Assembly (NCBI GenBank): GCA_035656635.1
Contig: DASRSD010000121.1
Span: forward strand, 1 to 32,938
DNA: 32,938 nt
DNA from: Pirellulales bacterium
GTDB taxonomy: Bacteria; Planctomycetota; Planctomycetia; Pirellulales; JADZDJ01
Direction of reading: 5' to 3'
Shown here: positions 23,936 to 31,400 of the stretch, one piece after another
How the letters are laid out: the number at the start of each line of letters is the position of its first letter
Position numbering within the stretch: position 1 is the stretch's first letter
The notes under the pieces: generated by a model
The model's database searches: none
What the model was told of the DNA's origin: nothing
What the model saw: only the letters and a program-made list of their open reading frames with translations
Translations under genes and position numbers: made by a program

Positions 23936-24121
23936 ATGGCAATATGGCATACCGGAAAACGAGAATTGATCGACACGGGCACAGACAAGCGTTACGTACG
24001 GCGCGATAAAAAAGGCCGCTTCCACGAATCAGACGATGTGGGCCGATCGTTGACCGCCGACCGTCGACACCAAGCGAAAACGAAAGTAAAACCGGGCTAC
24101 GGCGATCGCGGAGATCGCTAG
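23936..24121 (+). CDS. Small conserved-looking basic protein (61 aa)
   Basis: The 61-residue protein (MAIWHTGKRELIDTGTDKRY...) is hydrophilic and basic, with the striking blocks GTDKRYVRRDKKGRF and GRSLTADRR. I have the impression of similar small proteins in bacterial stress clusters, but no function is known to me. The ATG has a good AGGAGAAA SD. It is divergent from the DUF892 operon across a 116-base gap, so the two may share regulation, and lies 76 bases before the HAD gene. Confidence 0.7.
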   Translation: MAIWHTGKRELIDTGTDKRYVRRDKKGRFHESDDVGRSLTADRRHQAKTKVKPGYGDRGDR

Positions 24122-24197
24122 GATTTTGGCCCACACACGACCCGACTGATGCGCAGGCGACCACCGGCTTTGGTACCTGGGCATTCGTGAGGTGATT

Positions 24198-24860
24198 ATG
24201 GCGGCATTCATTTTTGATCTTGATGGGACGCTCGTCGATACGGCGTATGCCCATGTGTCGGCCTGGCAGCAAGCATTGCATGAGGCCGGCCTGGAAGTCG
24301 ACGCCTGGCGCATCCACAGGCGAATTGGCATGAGCGGCGGATTGCTCCTGCACGCCCTGTCGGATGAATTGGATTGCCAAGTTACCTCCGACCAGGCCCA
24401 AAAGATCGACCATCGACATTGCGAATTATTCCGCCAAACGAGAGCGCAGTGTCGGCCCTTGCGGGGCGCGGTCAAGCTGCTTCGATACTTGAAAGAACAA
24501 TTGATCCCGTTTGGAATTGCGACCTCCGGAACACGTCCGGGAATTGATCCGTCGCTTAAGTGCCTGGGAATTGAAGAGGGCGTGGTGGTTGTGACTGGCA
24601 AGAAAGTTTCGCATCCCAAGCCGGAACCGGACGCACTGCTAGCTTGCCAACAACAGCTCGGCGCGGAGAAAGAGGATTGCTTCGTAGTAGGCGATGCCGT
24701 TTGGGACTTGTTGGCGGCTGGTCGAGCCAGAATGTTCAGTATCGGATTGCTCAGCGGTGGCTACGGCGCCACGGAGCTATTCGAAGCCGGCGCCTATCGG
24801 GTATTCTCGGACCCGGCCCATTTGCAGGAATCATTATACCAACTGGGCATCGGCACCTGA
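24198..24860 (+). CDS. HAD-superfamily phosphatase
   Basis: The 220-residue protein has the HAD motifs: FDLDGT (nucleophile Asp7 and acid/base Asp9), TSGT as motif II, KPEPDALL around the motif III lysine, and VGDAVWDL as motif IV. The layout is like phosphoglycolate phosphatase or beta-phosphoglucomutase, with a helical cap after motif I; the substrate is unknown. A GTG at 24192 is also in frame, but GAGGTG fits as the SD of the ATG at 24198. It follows the 61-residue stress-type gene on the same strand. Confidence 0.85.
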   Translation: MAAFIFDLDGTLVDTAYAHVSAWQQALHEAGLEVDAWRIHRRIGMSGGLLLHALSDELDCQVTSDQAQKIDHRHCELFRQTRAQCRPLRGAVKLLRYLKEQLIPFGIATSGTRPGIDPSLKCLGIEEGVVVVTGKKVSHPKPEPDALLACQQQLGAEKEDCFVVGDAVWDLLAAGRARMFSIGLLSGGYGATELFEAGAYRVFSDPAHLQESLYQLGIGT

Positions 24861-25532
24861 CGGGGGACGGGATCTTCGATCGTGTGCACGGGAGTTGTGT
24901 GCATCGCTGCGCGTCTTGAATTTCTTTCCGAAAATTGGGCCACTCGTTTGGTATACTGCTGTCGCTGCGTGCCGCGTACATAATCCGACGGTGTCAGTCG
25001 GGTCATTGCGCTACGTAAGACTCATATGTTCACGACCAAATTCTTTCATAATTCCAAGCCCGTTATGCCGCCAGCCACTGCTTCATTGCCCGCATCTGTG
25101 CTGCACCCCTCGTCGGCCGCCACGGCCTACTCGGCATCGCCAGGAAATGGGCCTGCGCATTCCTTGCGTCTGGGCGGCACAGTTCGGCGGACAGTGTGCG
25201 GCCGCCCGCGATTCTGGCAAGCAATTCGCCGCCCGTGGGTTAAGAATATCGCTTTCCAATTCTTCTTTAGGGACGTAAACTCGACGAGTTTTGTTCGGCC
25301 TGCGGATTGTTTGAGCCGCTATTTGCCGCAGCATCCGGCCCCATACCATGACAAAACGCGCGAGTTTTGGCCGGAGATTTTTTTCCCGCGACAAAACGAC
25401 AATCGTGCTGCTCAGATGTGTTTGGCGGCCAGCGATAATCGCCGCCAATCAGGCGACGCCGAGAACAGGCTTGGAGAGCCAACAGGCAAACTGAATCTGG
25501 CCAATGGCGCGAATTTGCCCGAGAAGTTAAAG
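24861..25532. other. Intergenic region before tRNA-Phe
   Basis: About 670 bases hold no supported gene. Long frames run through in several phases, but their products are rich in Arg, Cys, His and Pro and lack SD-linked starts; one continues antisense through the tRNA. A compact hairpin with nested ggcg/cgcc and gcgat/atcgc arms lies at 25424-25446. I looked for tmRNA, RNase P RNA and SRP RNA signatures and saw none. Confidence 0.4.
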
Positions 25533-25605
<73 letters not shown>

Positions 25606-25841
25606 GGGTGGCCGACGGAAGCGGTCCGCGAAAGGTCCGCGCCGGTAACCCTGACACCGGAGCACGGAAACCTGTTCGCTTGCCTGGCTGGTATACCGTC
25701 GGCAATAAACAACGGATCGTAAATGCCCACGGCCAGATTGTCAAACCGGGTGGGCGGCATTCATGGCAATCTGCCACACTCCGGCTTACACTAAAGATGA
25801 TCGATTGGGCATTACCTATTGCCGCTCGGAGAAATAGCAGC

Positions 25842-28148
25842 ATGCCGCGTCGCCGAGAACGTTTGCTTTCGCTTTGCTTGATCGTACTGGCATGCGTTTT
25901 GAGCGGACCAGTGCTGCGATCTGCGGCAGAAAAGTTTGCCAGCGCAGCCGATGTGCAGCCGGCGGCAGTTTTTCGTGTGTTGCCCTCCGGGAAACTCCCC
26001 GCCGATAGCCGGCTAAGCCCATTGAAGGACTTGAACGGCTCCTTTCCGTTTACACCGCCGAATACCCGTGACGAATGGAATGATCGCGCGGACGAAGTGC
26101 GCAAGCAAACTCAAGTCGCCGCCGGCTTGTGGCCCCTGCCCGAAAAAACCCCGCTGAACGCTGTGATTTACGGGCGAGTGGACCGCGAAAATTACACCGT
26201 GGAAAAAGTTTACTTTGAAAGTTATCCAGGTTTTTTCGTTACCGGCAATTTATACCGACCAAAAGGCCGCGAAGGAAAGTTGCCGGGCGTTCTTTGCCCG
26301 TATGGCCACTTTGCCGACGGGCGCTTCAATGAAGACCCTCTAAAAAAAGTGCGGGACGAGATTTCTGAAGGCGCCGAGCGATTCGAAGTTGGTGGCCGTC
26401 ATCCGGTACAGGCCTATCCCACGCAATTGGCCCGCATGGGCTGCGTGGCGTTCCAATACGACATGGTTGGCTACGACGACAGTGTGCAAATACCGTACGA
26501 AGTCGCCCACGGCAATCACACGCCCCGTCCGCAAATGAATACGCCGCAAAATTGGGGATTTTACAGTCCCCAGGCCGATCTGCATTTGCAGAGCATTTTG
26601 GGCCTGCAAACTTACAACTCAATCCGGGCGCTCGATTTCCTCTGTGAGCTGCCCGATGTCGATCCAGAGCGGCTGGCAGTCACGGGCGCCAGCAGCGGCG
26701 GCACGCAAACGCTCCTGGTGTGTGCGATTGATCCCCGGCCTAGCGTAGCGGTGCCTGCGGTCATGGTTTCAACCGCCATGCAAGGCGGATGCACATGCGA
26801 AAATGCCGACTTGCTCCGAGTGGATACCGGCAATGTCGAAATTGCTGCGCTGTTTTCGCCCAAGCCCTTGTGCGTCATTGCCGACGGCGGCGATTGGACA
26901 AAGGAGCTGGACCAAAAAGGAGGGCCGGAACTCCAGCAACTTTACAAACTGCAAGGCGCAAAAGACAACCTGCAAATCAAATTATTCAAAGACTATGGGC
27001 ACAACTTCAATTACGTTAGCCGCGAGGCAATGTATCAATGGATGAACAAGCAACTGAAATTGGGACTGGAAGAGCCTGTGCTGGAAGCCGATTTCGTGCC
27101 GCTAACTCGCGAAGAAATAACCGTCTGGGACGACAAGCATCCCAAACCCGCCGGCGGCGAAGATTTCGAACGCAGTTTGCTGCGAACCATGACCGATGAC
27201 TCGCAACGACAATTGACCAAACTCATTCCGCATGACGAGAAATCGCTTTCCACGTTCCGCCACGTGGTCGGTGATGCCTGGGACGCGCTCATTGGCCGCA
27301 GCGTATCTAAGCCCTCGGATGTGGAATTTCAACAACAAGGCGAGACCCTTCGCCGCGAAAAGTTTCTGCAGAAAAAAGGCTTCCTGCGCTATAAGCCACA
27401 AAAGGAAGAATTGCCCACGGTGCTGCTGCAACCGCGGGGAGAAACGAATCGCACGGTGATTTGGCTCGATCCGGCTGGCAAAGCTGCATTATTTGCCGCC
27501 GACGGTTCTCCCAAACTGGCTGTTCGAAAGTTGCTCGATAGCGGTGCTCAGGTCGTCGGATTGGATCTGTTATACCAAGGAGAATTTTTAGCCGACGCTA
27601 AGCCGCTGGAGCGTACGCGGCAAGTTGTGATGAAAGATCGCAATTCAGCAGCATACACATTCGGTTATAACCGCGCTCTGTTCGCACAACGGGTTCATGA
27701 TGTGCTGACGGCCATCAGTTATTTTCGCGGCGACGATCAGCCCTGGGGCGCGATCGACGTAGTAGGTTTCAACGGCGCGGGGCACTGGGCCATCGCAGCT
27801 AAGGCGATGGCCGGCAAGGCCGTGGATCGCACGGTTGCCGAAACGGGCGGTTTTCGTTTTGCGAATGTCGCCACGGTCGATAACCCCGATTTTTTGCCCG
27901 GCGCAGCCAAGTATTTCGATTTGCCCGGTTTGCTGGCACTGTGCACATCGCACGAATTATGGTTGCGCGGTGAGACATTCCCCGACCCGGCGGTTGCCGC
28001 GTCTGCATCAACTTCGGCGCCGACCAATGATATGGATGTGGTCGCCGCCGCGTTCAAAGCCGCCGGAGCACAAGATAAAATCACGGTCTATGATGGGCCG
28101 GCTGAAAAGGCGGAAGATGCGGCCATCGAATGGCTGCTACGGAAGTGA
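25842..28148 (+). CDS. Secreted acetyl-esterase-like alpha/beta hydrolase, two-module
   Basis: The 768-residue protein starts at the ATG at 25842 (GGAG SD), with a signal peptide (RERLLSLCLIVLACVLSGPVLRSAAE). The first module resembles acetylxylan-esterase/DUF-type hydrolases: PGFFVTGNLYRPKG, VLCPYGHF, the nucleophile elbow GASSGG (Ser284) and DYGHNF with a likely catalytic His. The second half has a similar fold signature, but its elbow reads GFNGAG, with Asn644 where a nucleophile is expected, so it is probably a degenerate non-catalytic hydrolase module. The frame continues upstream to 25026, but that part overlaps tRNA-Phe antisense and is not protein-like. Planctomycetes carry many such enzymes for polysaccharide use. 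It is convergent with the protease gene at 28159. Confidence 0.8.
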   Translation: MPRRRERLLSLCLIVLACVLSGPVLRSAAEKFASAADVQPAAVFRVLPSGKLPADSRLSPLKDLNGSFPFTPPNTRDEWNDRADEVRKQTQVAAGLWPLPEKTPLNAVIYGRVDRENYTVEKVYFESYPGFFVTGNLYRPKGREGKLPGVLCPYGHFADGRFNEDPLKKVRDEISEGAERFEVGGRHPVQAYPTQLARMGCVAFQYDMVGYDDSVQIPYEVAHGNHTPRPQMNTPQNWGFYSPQADLHLQSILGLQTYNSIRALDFLCELPDVDPERLAVTGASSGGTQTLLVCAIDPRPSVAVPAVMVSTAMQGGCTCENADLLRVDTGNVEIAALFSPKPLCVIADGGDWTKELDQKGGPELQQLYKLQGAKDNLQIKLFKDYGHNFNYVSREAMYQWMNKQLKLGLEEPVLEADFVPLTREEITVWDDKHPKPAGGEDFERSLLRTMTDDSQRQLTKLIPHDEKSLSTFRHVVGDAWDALIGRSVSKPSDVEFQQQGETLRREKFLQKKGFLRYKPQKEELPTVLLQPRGETNRTVIWLDPAGKAALFAADGSPKLAVRKLLDSGAQVVGLDLLYQGEFLADAKPLERTRQVVMKDRNSAAYTFGYNRALFAQRVHDVLTAISYFRGDDQPWGAIDVVGFNGAGHWAIAAKAMAGKAVDRTVAETGGFRFANVATVDNPDFLPGAAKYFDLPGLLALCTSHELWLRGETFPDPAVAASASTSAPTNDMDVVAAAFKAAGAQDKITVYDGPAEKAEDAAIEWLLRK

Positions 28149-28166
28149 GCATTTGAACTTATGCTC
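28147..28166. repeat. Hairpin between convergent genes
   Basis: GAGCAT-ttgaactt-ATGCTC spans both stop codons of the convergent esterase and protease genes. It may stop transcription in both directions, though no T-tract follows. Confidence 0.3.
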
Positions 28167-29259
28167 CTGCGATCCAGCGCAACATATGCAATACGATAGC
28201 CGCCACGCCAAACGCAGCCAGAAATGTTTTCAATTCGTCTCCCCATATAAACCCGGTGGTTCTCATGGCCGACGAATGTACGTGTCCCGATGGTTGTGCA
28301 GCATCAGCGGGCAGCGACAATGGGCGCTCAATCGGTGCGGCTTTCCCTGATGTTATATTCCCGACGCTATTACGTTCCGCGATTCTTGGGGTCGGTGCAT
28401 TGCTCCAAGCGAGCGATCCACCTTCGTTTTGCGAGGGGCCGAGATTTCCCTCAAACCGCGCCGGTGGTGGCGCGGCGCTGTTTCCTCGCAAGGGATTGGC
28501 CACAATCGCAGGGGCATGACCTTGGTTTGAATTATTCGGCGGCAGGGTTCGCAAATCCAGCGAAGTCAGTTGCAAGAACTGATTCACACGGCCGCCATAG
28601 CTTCCATCGGTGTGGCCTCCCCCTTCGCCAAACAACACGCCAGCGAGCTCTCCTTGAGTATTGAAAATGGGGCCGCCGGAATCGCCGTGGCGCGCCGCCG
28701 CGGCCAGTTCGACAATTTCGGCCGGCTGGCCCGGCGCCGGAGACAAATACTCCGTGCAAGGCCCTGATTGCATTTTGTAATCTCCTTTGCCATATCCGGC
28801 GATGGTAAGCATTTCGCCTGGCCGTGGTGGCACAGTGGAAACCGGCACGGGCGTCACTGCGGGGGGCTTCCAAATCAATAGCGCGGCCAAATCCCATTCT
28901 TTGTCAGTACGCACAACCCGCGCCATGGAATGAAATCCGTCCGCAAACACAACTTCCACCGGTCCTACAGCATCGCGCACCACATGCCAGTTGGTAATGA
29001 TCAGCCCGTAATCTTGATTGGCATCTACCAGAGTGCCGGAGCCCAGCGACATGCTATCTGTGTCGACCGCAATCACGCGCACAACAGCCGGATGCGGCGT
29101 CTGCCGTTGCGGTGTGGAAGGCAAAAGCGAAGCCGGGCGAAAGAGTTCGATGTTGTCGGCCGAGGCAACTTCTGCGCAGGCCGGGTTCGTTGCGGCCAAA
29201 ACACAGAGTGCCGCTACGCTGCACAAACAGCCGATGGAGGCCGTACGCTTCGCGTTCAT
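28159..29259 (-). CDS. Secreted, membrane-anchored trypsin-like serine protease
   Basis: The 366-residue protein has a signal peptide (ASIGCLCSVAALCVLAATNPACA) and an S1-type catalytic triad: His92 in TNWHVV, Asp123 in EWDLAAL and Ser194 in GDSGGP. A Pro/Ala-rich stretch follows the protease domain, and the C terminus has a hydrophobic helix (FLAAFGVAAIVLHML) likely to anchor it in the membrane. No PDZ domain is seen, so it differs from DegP/HtrA. The start codon overlaps the stop of the upstream gene (ATGA), so it is the third gene of a coupled operon with a small unknown protein and a possible RHH regulator. The substrate is unknown. Confidence 0.85.
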   Translation of the reverse strand: MNAKRTASIGCLCSVAALCVLAATNPACAEVASADNIELFRPASLLPSTPQRQTPHPAVVRVIAVDTDSMSLGSGTLVDANQDYGLIITNWHVVRDAVGPVEVVFADGFHSMARVVRTDKEWDLAALLIWKPPAVTPVPVSTVPPRPGEMLTIAGYGKGDYKMQSGPCTEYLSPAPGQPAEIVELAAAARHGDSGGPIFNTQGELAGVLFGEGGGHTDGSYGGRVNQFLQLTSLDLRTLPPNNSNQGHAPAIVANPLRGNSAAPPPARFEGNLGPSQNEGGSLAWSNAPTPRIAERNSVGNITSGKAAPIERPLSLPADAAQPSGHVHSSAMRTTGFIWGDELKTFLAAFGVAAIVLHMLRWIAGA

Positions 29260-29534
29260 GCCGGTCTTTGCGGAGTATCGCCGGAGGCTTGTCCCTGGCC
29301 GATGAAATCATCGGGGTCGAAAACCGCCAAATTCACTAATGCATCGGGCGCAACGTTGCCAGCCCGCTCGAAAGGCCGTGCAATTCCCTTGGTCGAGCGG
29401 CGCTGGGATTCGCTTTGCAAAATCATCTGCAACAATCGACGGCGGAGTTGTTCTCGATCGTGCGGCAATTTTAGCGCACCTTCGGAGTGAGCCGGATTAA
29501 CAGTCGTCTTGCGATGGTGTGATGATCGTTTCAT
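29256..29534 (-). CDS. Small unknown protein (92 aa), middle gene of the protease operon
   Basis: The 92-residue protein has a basic N terminus, a helical stretch (REQLRRRLLQMILQSESQRR), and an acidic segment (VNLAVFDPDDFIGQG) before a Pro/Gln-rich end. I do not recognise it. It has no signal peptide and is probably cytoplasmic. Its ATG overlaps the stop of the upstream possible RHH gene and its TGA overlaps the protease start, both as ATGA, so the three are almost certainly translated as a unit. No SD is visible, which fits translational coupling. Confidence 0.65.
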   Translation of the reverse strand: MKRSSHHRKTTVNPAHSEGALKLPHDREQLRRRLLQMILQSESQRRSTKGIARPFERAGNVAPDALVNLAVFDPDDFIGQGQASGDTPQRPA

Positions 29535-29782
29535 GCGGCAATCGGACGACCGCCTTGTAGGTCGGCGTCTCGTGGTGGAAAATCTTGCCCGTGGTTGTAT
29601 TGTGCTTTCAGTCGTTGCAGTTCCGCTCGTAGCGCGTTATCGGCCAATTTCGCCAATGTCAACCGGGCGGGAAAACCGGCTAAATGCACAGCGGCATTGC
29701 GGGCTTCATCCAGCACTTCGGTGGAAAGGTATAACGTGGCGCGCACTTTGGAAACGGAGCTGTCTCGGGCAGGCTGATGCAT
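29531..29782 (-). CDS. Possible ribbon-helix-helix DNA-binding protein
   Basis: The 83-residue protein begins at the ATG at 29782 behind an ideal AGGAGG SD; a frame opening at 29818 was rejected. The core KVRATLYLSTEVLDEARNAA looks like the beta-strand and first helix of a CopG/ParG-type ribbon-helix-helix domain, followed by a helical LTLAKLADNALRAELQRLK. The RHH assignment is by pattern only. It is the first gene of the coupled operon with an unknown protein and a protease. Two palindromes lie upstream (29857-29869 and 29877-29905) and could be its own operators. Confidence 0.6.
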   Translation of the reverse strand: MHQPARDSSVSKVRATLYLSTEVLDEARNAAVHLAGFPARLTLAKLADNALRAELQRLKAQYNHGQDFPPRDADLQGGRPIAA

Positions 29783-29856
29783 GACGCCTCCTGGCGGAAA
29801 ATCCGGTGGGTCATCCACACGGTAACGGTAAGCGAAGAAATGTTGTGGTGGGGGTT

Positions 29857-29869
29857 AACGTCAGACGTT
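29857..29869. promoter_or_regulatory. Palindrome upstream of the RHH-protease operon (proximal)
   Basis: AACGTC-a-GACGTT is a perfect 13-bp palindrome located 75 bases upstream of the RHH start. Together with the next palindrome it suggests a regulatory site; which protein binds is not known. Confidence 0.4.
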
Positions 29870-29876
29870 TCACGAC

Positions 29877-29905
29877 ATGTCCGACCATTGTTGAGTTTCG
29901 GACAT
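29877..29905. promoter_or_regulatory. Palindrome upstream of the RHH-protease operon (distal)
   Basis: ATGTCCGA and TCGGACAT form a perfect 8-bp inverted repeat with a 13-base spacer; the flanks (acgac / cgt) partly extend it. It lies 95 bases upstream of the operon start, 7 bases beyond the first palindrome. Confidence 0.4.
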
Positions 29906-30071
29906 CGTCCCACGGAAACCCAAAAAAGAAATCATTCGCTGCTGTCATCGACAGATATAGTGGATTTACCGCAGCCGGAAAACTTTTCGCAGGCCATGCG
30001 ACGGGAAGAAAACGCCTGCTCAAAAGCGGAATTCTCACTACGCCTTGAAGCGTCAAATCTTAGCACCGCAA

Positions 30072-31088
30072 TTACGCCAGCGTTCGCCCCACGGCGGCCG
30101 CCACCTTGCGACACGAGTCCATCGCCTGGCGGAACTGCTCGGGATTCATCGATTGATTTCCATCCGAAAGCGCGTTCTCAGGATCGGAGTGCACCTCGAC
30201 AATCAGCCCATCGGCGCCCGCCGCCACACTGGCTGCACACATTTGCGGCACCAGCCACGTGTGTCCAGTGCCGTGGCTAGGGTCAACCACCACCGGCAAA
30301 TGCGTTTTGCCATGCAAATAAACCACCGTGGCCAACGGCAAGGTAAATCGGGTGTGAGTTTCGAAGGTACGAATGCCGCGCTCGCACAGCATGATTTGCT
30401 GATTACCGGCATCCAAAATGTACTCAGCCGCCAACAACAGTTCTTCAATTGTGGCGCTAGGGCCGCGCTTCAAAAGCACAGCTCGCCCCGCCTTTCCGAC
30501 AGACTCCAACAACCGATAATTTTGCATGTTGCGCGCGCCAATTTGTAATACATCCGCATATCGTGCAACTAATTCTACGTCCTCGGTCGCCACCACTTCC
30601 GTCACAATGGCCAGACCGGTAGCGTCACGCGCTGCTTGGAGCAACTTTAAACCTTCGTCTTTCAAACCCTGGAAGCTGTAAGGACTGGTGCGCGGCTTGA
30701 ATGCTCCGCCGCGCAGGGCAGTGGCGCCAGCGGCCTTTACGGCCTTGGCCGTGGCGAGAATTTGCCCTTCGCTTTCAACAGAGCAGGGGCCAGCAATTAC
30801 GCCCACCGTGCCGCCGCCAACGGTCAAACTGCCGGCGCGTACCACTGTGGGGTCAGTCCGTACTTCACGGCTAGCTATTTTATAGGGGGCCAAAATTGGC
30901 ACAACTTCGGCTACGCCGGGCCCGCTTTCCAGCGAATCTTTGTAGGTTTTGCGGTCATCGCCGACTACGGCAATTACCGTGCGCTCGGTCCCATTGATCA
31001 CATGCGGCCGTAAGCCCAACTTGTGCACGCGTTGGACCATACGCTCAATATCTTCTGCCGAAGCATCTTTTTTCATGACGACTATCAC
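30072..31088 (-). CDS. aroF: DAHP synthase (3-deoxy-7-phosphoheptulonate synthase), type I-beta with ACT-like N-terminal domain
   Basis: The 338-residue enzyme joins phosphoenolpyruvate and erythrose 4-phosphate, the first committed step of the shikimate pathway to Phe, Tyr and Trp. The N-terminal ferredoxin-like regulatory domain (MIVVMKKDASAEDIERMV...) matches the T. maritima-type enzyme. The barrel carries GPCSVESEGQ, RGGAFKPRTSPYSFQG, LLKRGPSAT, CERGIRTFE and DPSHGTGH, which supply the metal and substrate ligands. The start is GTG (31088) with an AGGAAG SD, and family alignment supports it. Upstream lies an aromatic leader peptide and an intrinsic terminator (31124-31279), so transcription attenuation is likely. 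Feedback through the N-terminal domain would add a second level of control. Confidence 0.96.
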   Translation of the reverse strand: MIVVMKKDASAEDIERMVQRVHKLGLRPHVINGTERTVIAVVGDDRKTYKDSLESGPGVAEVVPILAPYKIASREVRTDPTVVRAGSLTVGGGTVGVIAGPCSVESEGQILATAKAVKAAGATALRGGAFKPRTSPYSFQGLKDEGLKLLQAARDATGLAIVTEVVATEDVELVARYADVLQIGARNMQNYRLLESVGKAGRAVLLKRGPSATIEELLLAAEYILDAGNQQIMLCERGIRTFETHTRFTLPLATVVYLHGKTHLPVVVDPSHGTGHTWLVPQMCAASVAAGADGLIVEVHSDPENALSDGNQSMNPEQFRQAMDSCRKVAAAVGRTLA

Positions 31089-31123
31089 GAGTGTGGCTTC
31101 CTATACAGGTTGGTGAGTTGACC

Positions 31124-31164
31124 AAAAAAAAGCCCCGATCTCCGGCTTTCCGGGTCTCGGGGCT
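31124..31164 (-). terminator. Intrinsic terminator hairpin in the aroF leader (arms 3:4)
   Basis: On the minus strand AGCCCCGA (31164-31157) pairs with TCGGGGCT (31138-31131) around an inner CCGG-aaag-CCGG stem, followed by seven T (31130-31124). It ends about 35 nt before the aroF start codon, too close for a separate promoter downstream, so it must act conditionally if aroF is expressed from upstream. Confidence 0.85.
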
Positions 31165-31198
31165 GTTTCCACTTTGCTTTGTGGCTTGGTGAGAGCGG

Positions 31199-31279
31199 TT
31201 AACAACCTCCCTCGGCCCCGCAAGCGAGCGGGCTAAAGTAAAACCAAAACGCAAAAAAGCTGTTAACTGTGCAGCTCAT
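31199..31279 (-). CDS. Aromatic amino-acid leader peptide (26 aa)
   Basis: A 26-codon frame (ATG 31279, TAA 31201-31199) contains eight consecutive codons reading FFAFWFYF (31258-31235): five Phe, one Trp and one Tyr. Such runs are the mark of leader peptides whose ribosome stalls when the charged tRNA is scarce. The next gene, aroF, makes the precursor of exactly these three amino acids. No clear SD is seen, so translation may be leaderless or weak. The Phe/Trp/Tyr run lies directly before hairpin arm 1. Confidence 0.8.
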   Translation of the reverse strand: MSCTVNSFFAFWFYFSPLACGAEGGC

Positions 31280-31400
31280 ATCCACATTGTGTCATGCGAT
31301 GCCCTGGAACGCAAGCGCGAAATGAAAGTGGCAAAAATCATGGGGATGTGCAGAAAATTGAGAGAAAATCCGTGACTCACGCTTCATCGTAGCCACCGCG

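Larger units (their letters stand above)
31124..31279 (-). promoter_or_regulatory. Ribosome-mediated attenuator of aroF
   Basis: Four segments can pair in exclusive ways on the minus strand: arm 1 GCCCGC (31233-31228), arm 2 GCGGGGC (31221-31215), arm 3 GCCCCGA (31163-31157) and arm 4 TCGGGGC (31138-31132). Arms 1:2 and 3:4 form when the leader is not stalled. A ribosome stalled on FFAFWFYF would cover arm 1, free arm 2 to pair with arm 3 (CGGGGC with GCCCCG), and prevent the 3:4 terminator. A ribosome reaching the stop at 31201 would cover or crowd arm 2 and allow termination. This is the classical attenuator logic. Confidence 0.75.

Noticed and set aside
23820-24419. N-terminal extension of the DUF892 frame
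   Set aside because: It overlaps the 61-residue gene and the HAD gene on the other strand, and the family start MKLES with its SD is at 23819.
25083-25448. Minus-strand frame downstream of tRNA-Phe as a gene or tmRNA
   Set aside because: No SD-linked start, a Cys/Arg/His-rich tail, and no tmRNA tag ending in ALAA or other tmRNA signature was found.
31255-31276. AGCTG/CAGCT hairpin followed by T6 as terminator of the upstream secretin-like gene
   Set aside because: The stem is only 5 bp, and the T-tract is the Phe codons of the aroF leader peptide, which explains it better.
31263-31295. Alternative 10-codon leader frame (MTQCGYELHS)
   Set aside because: It has only one aromatic codon and stops before the hairpin arms; the overlapping frame at 31279 with FFAFWFYF is far more specific.
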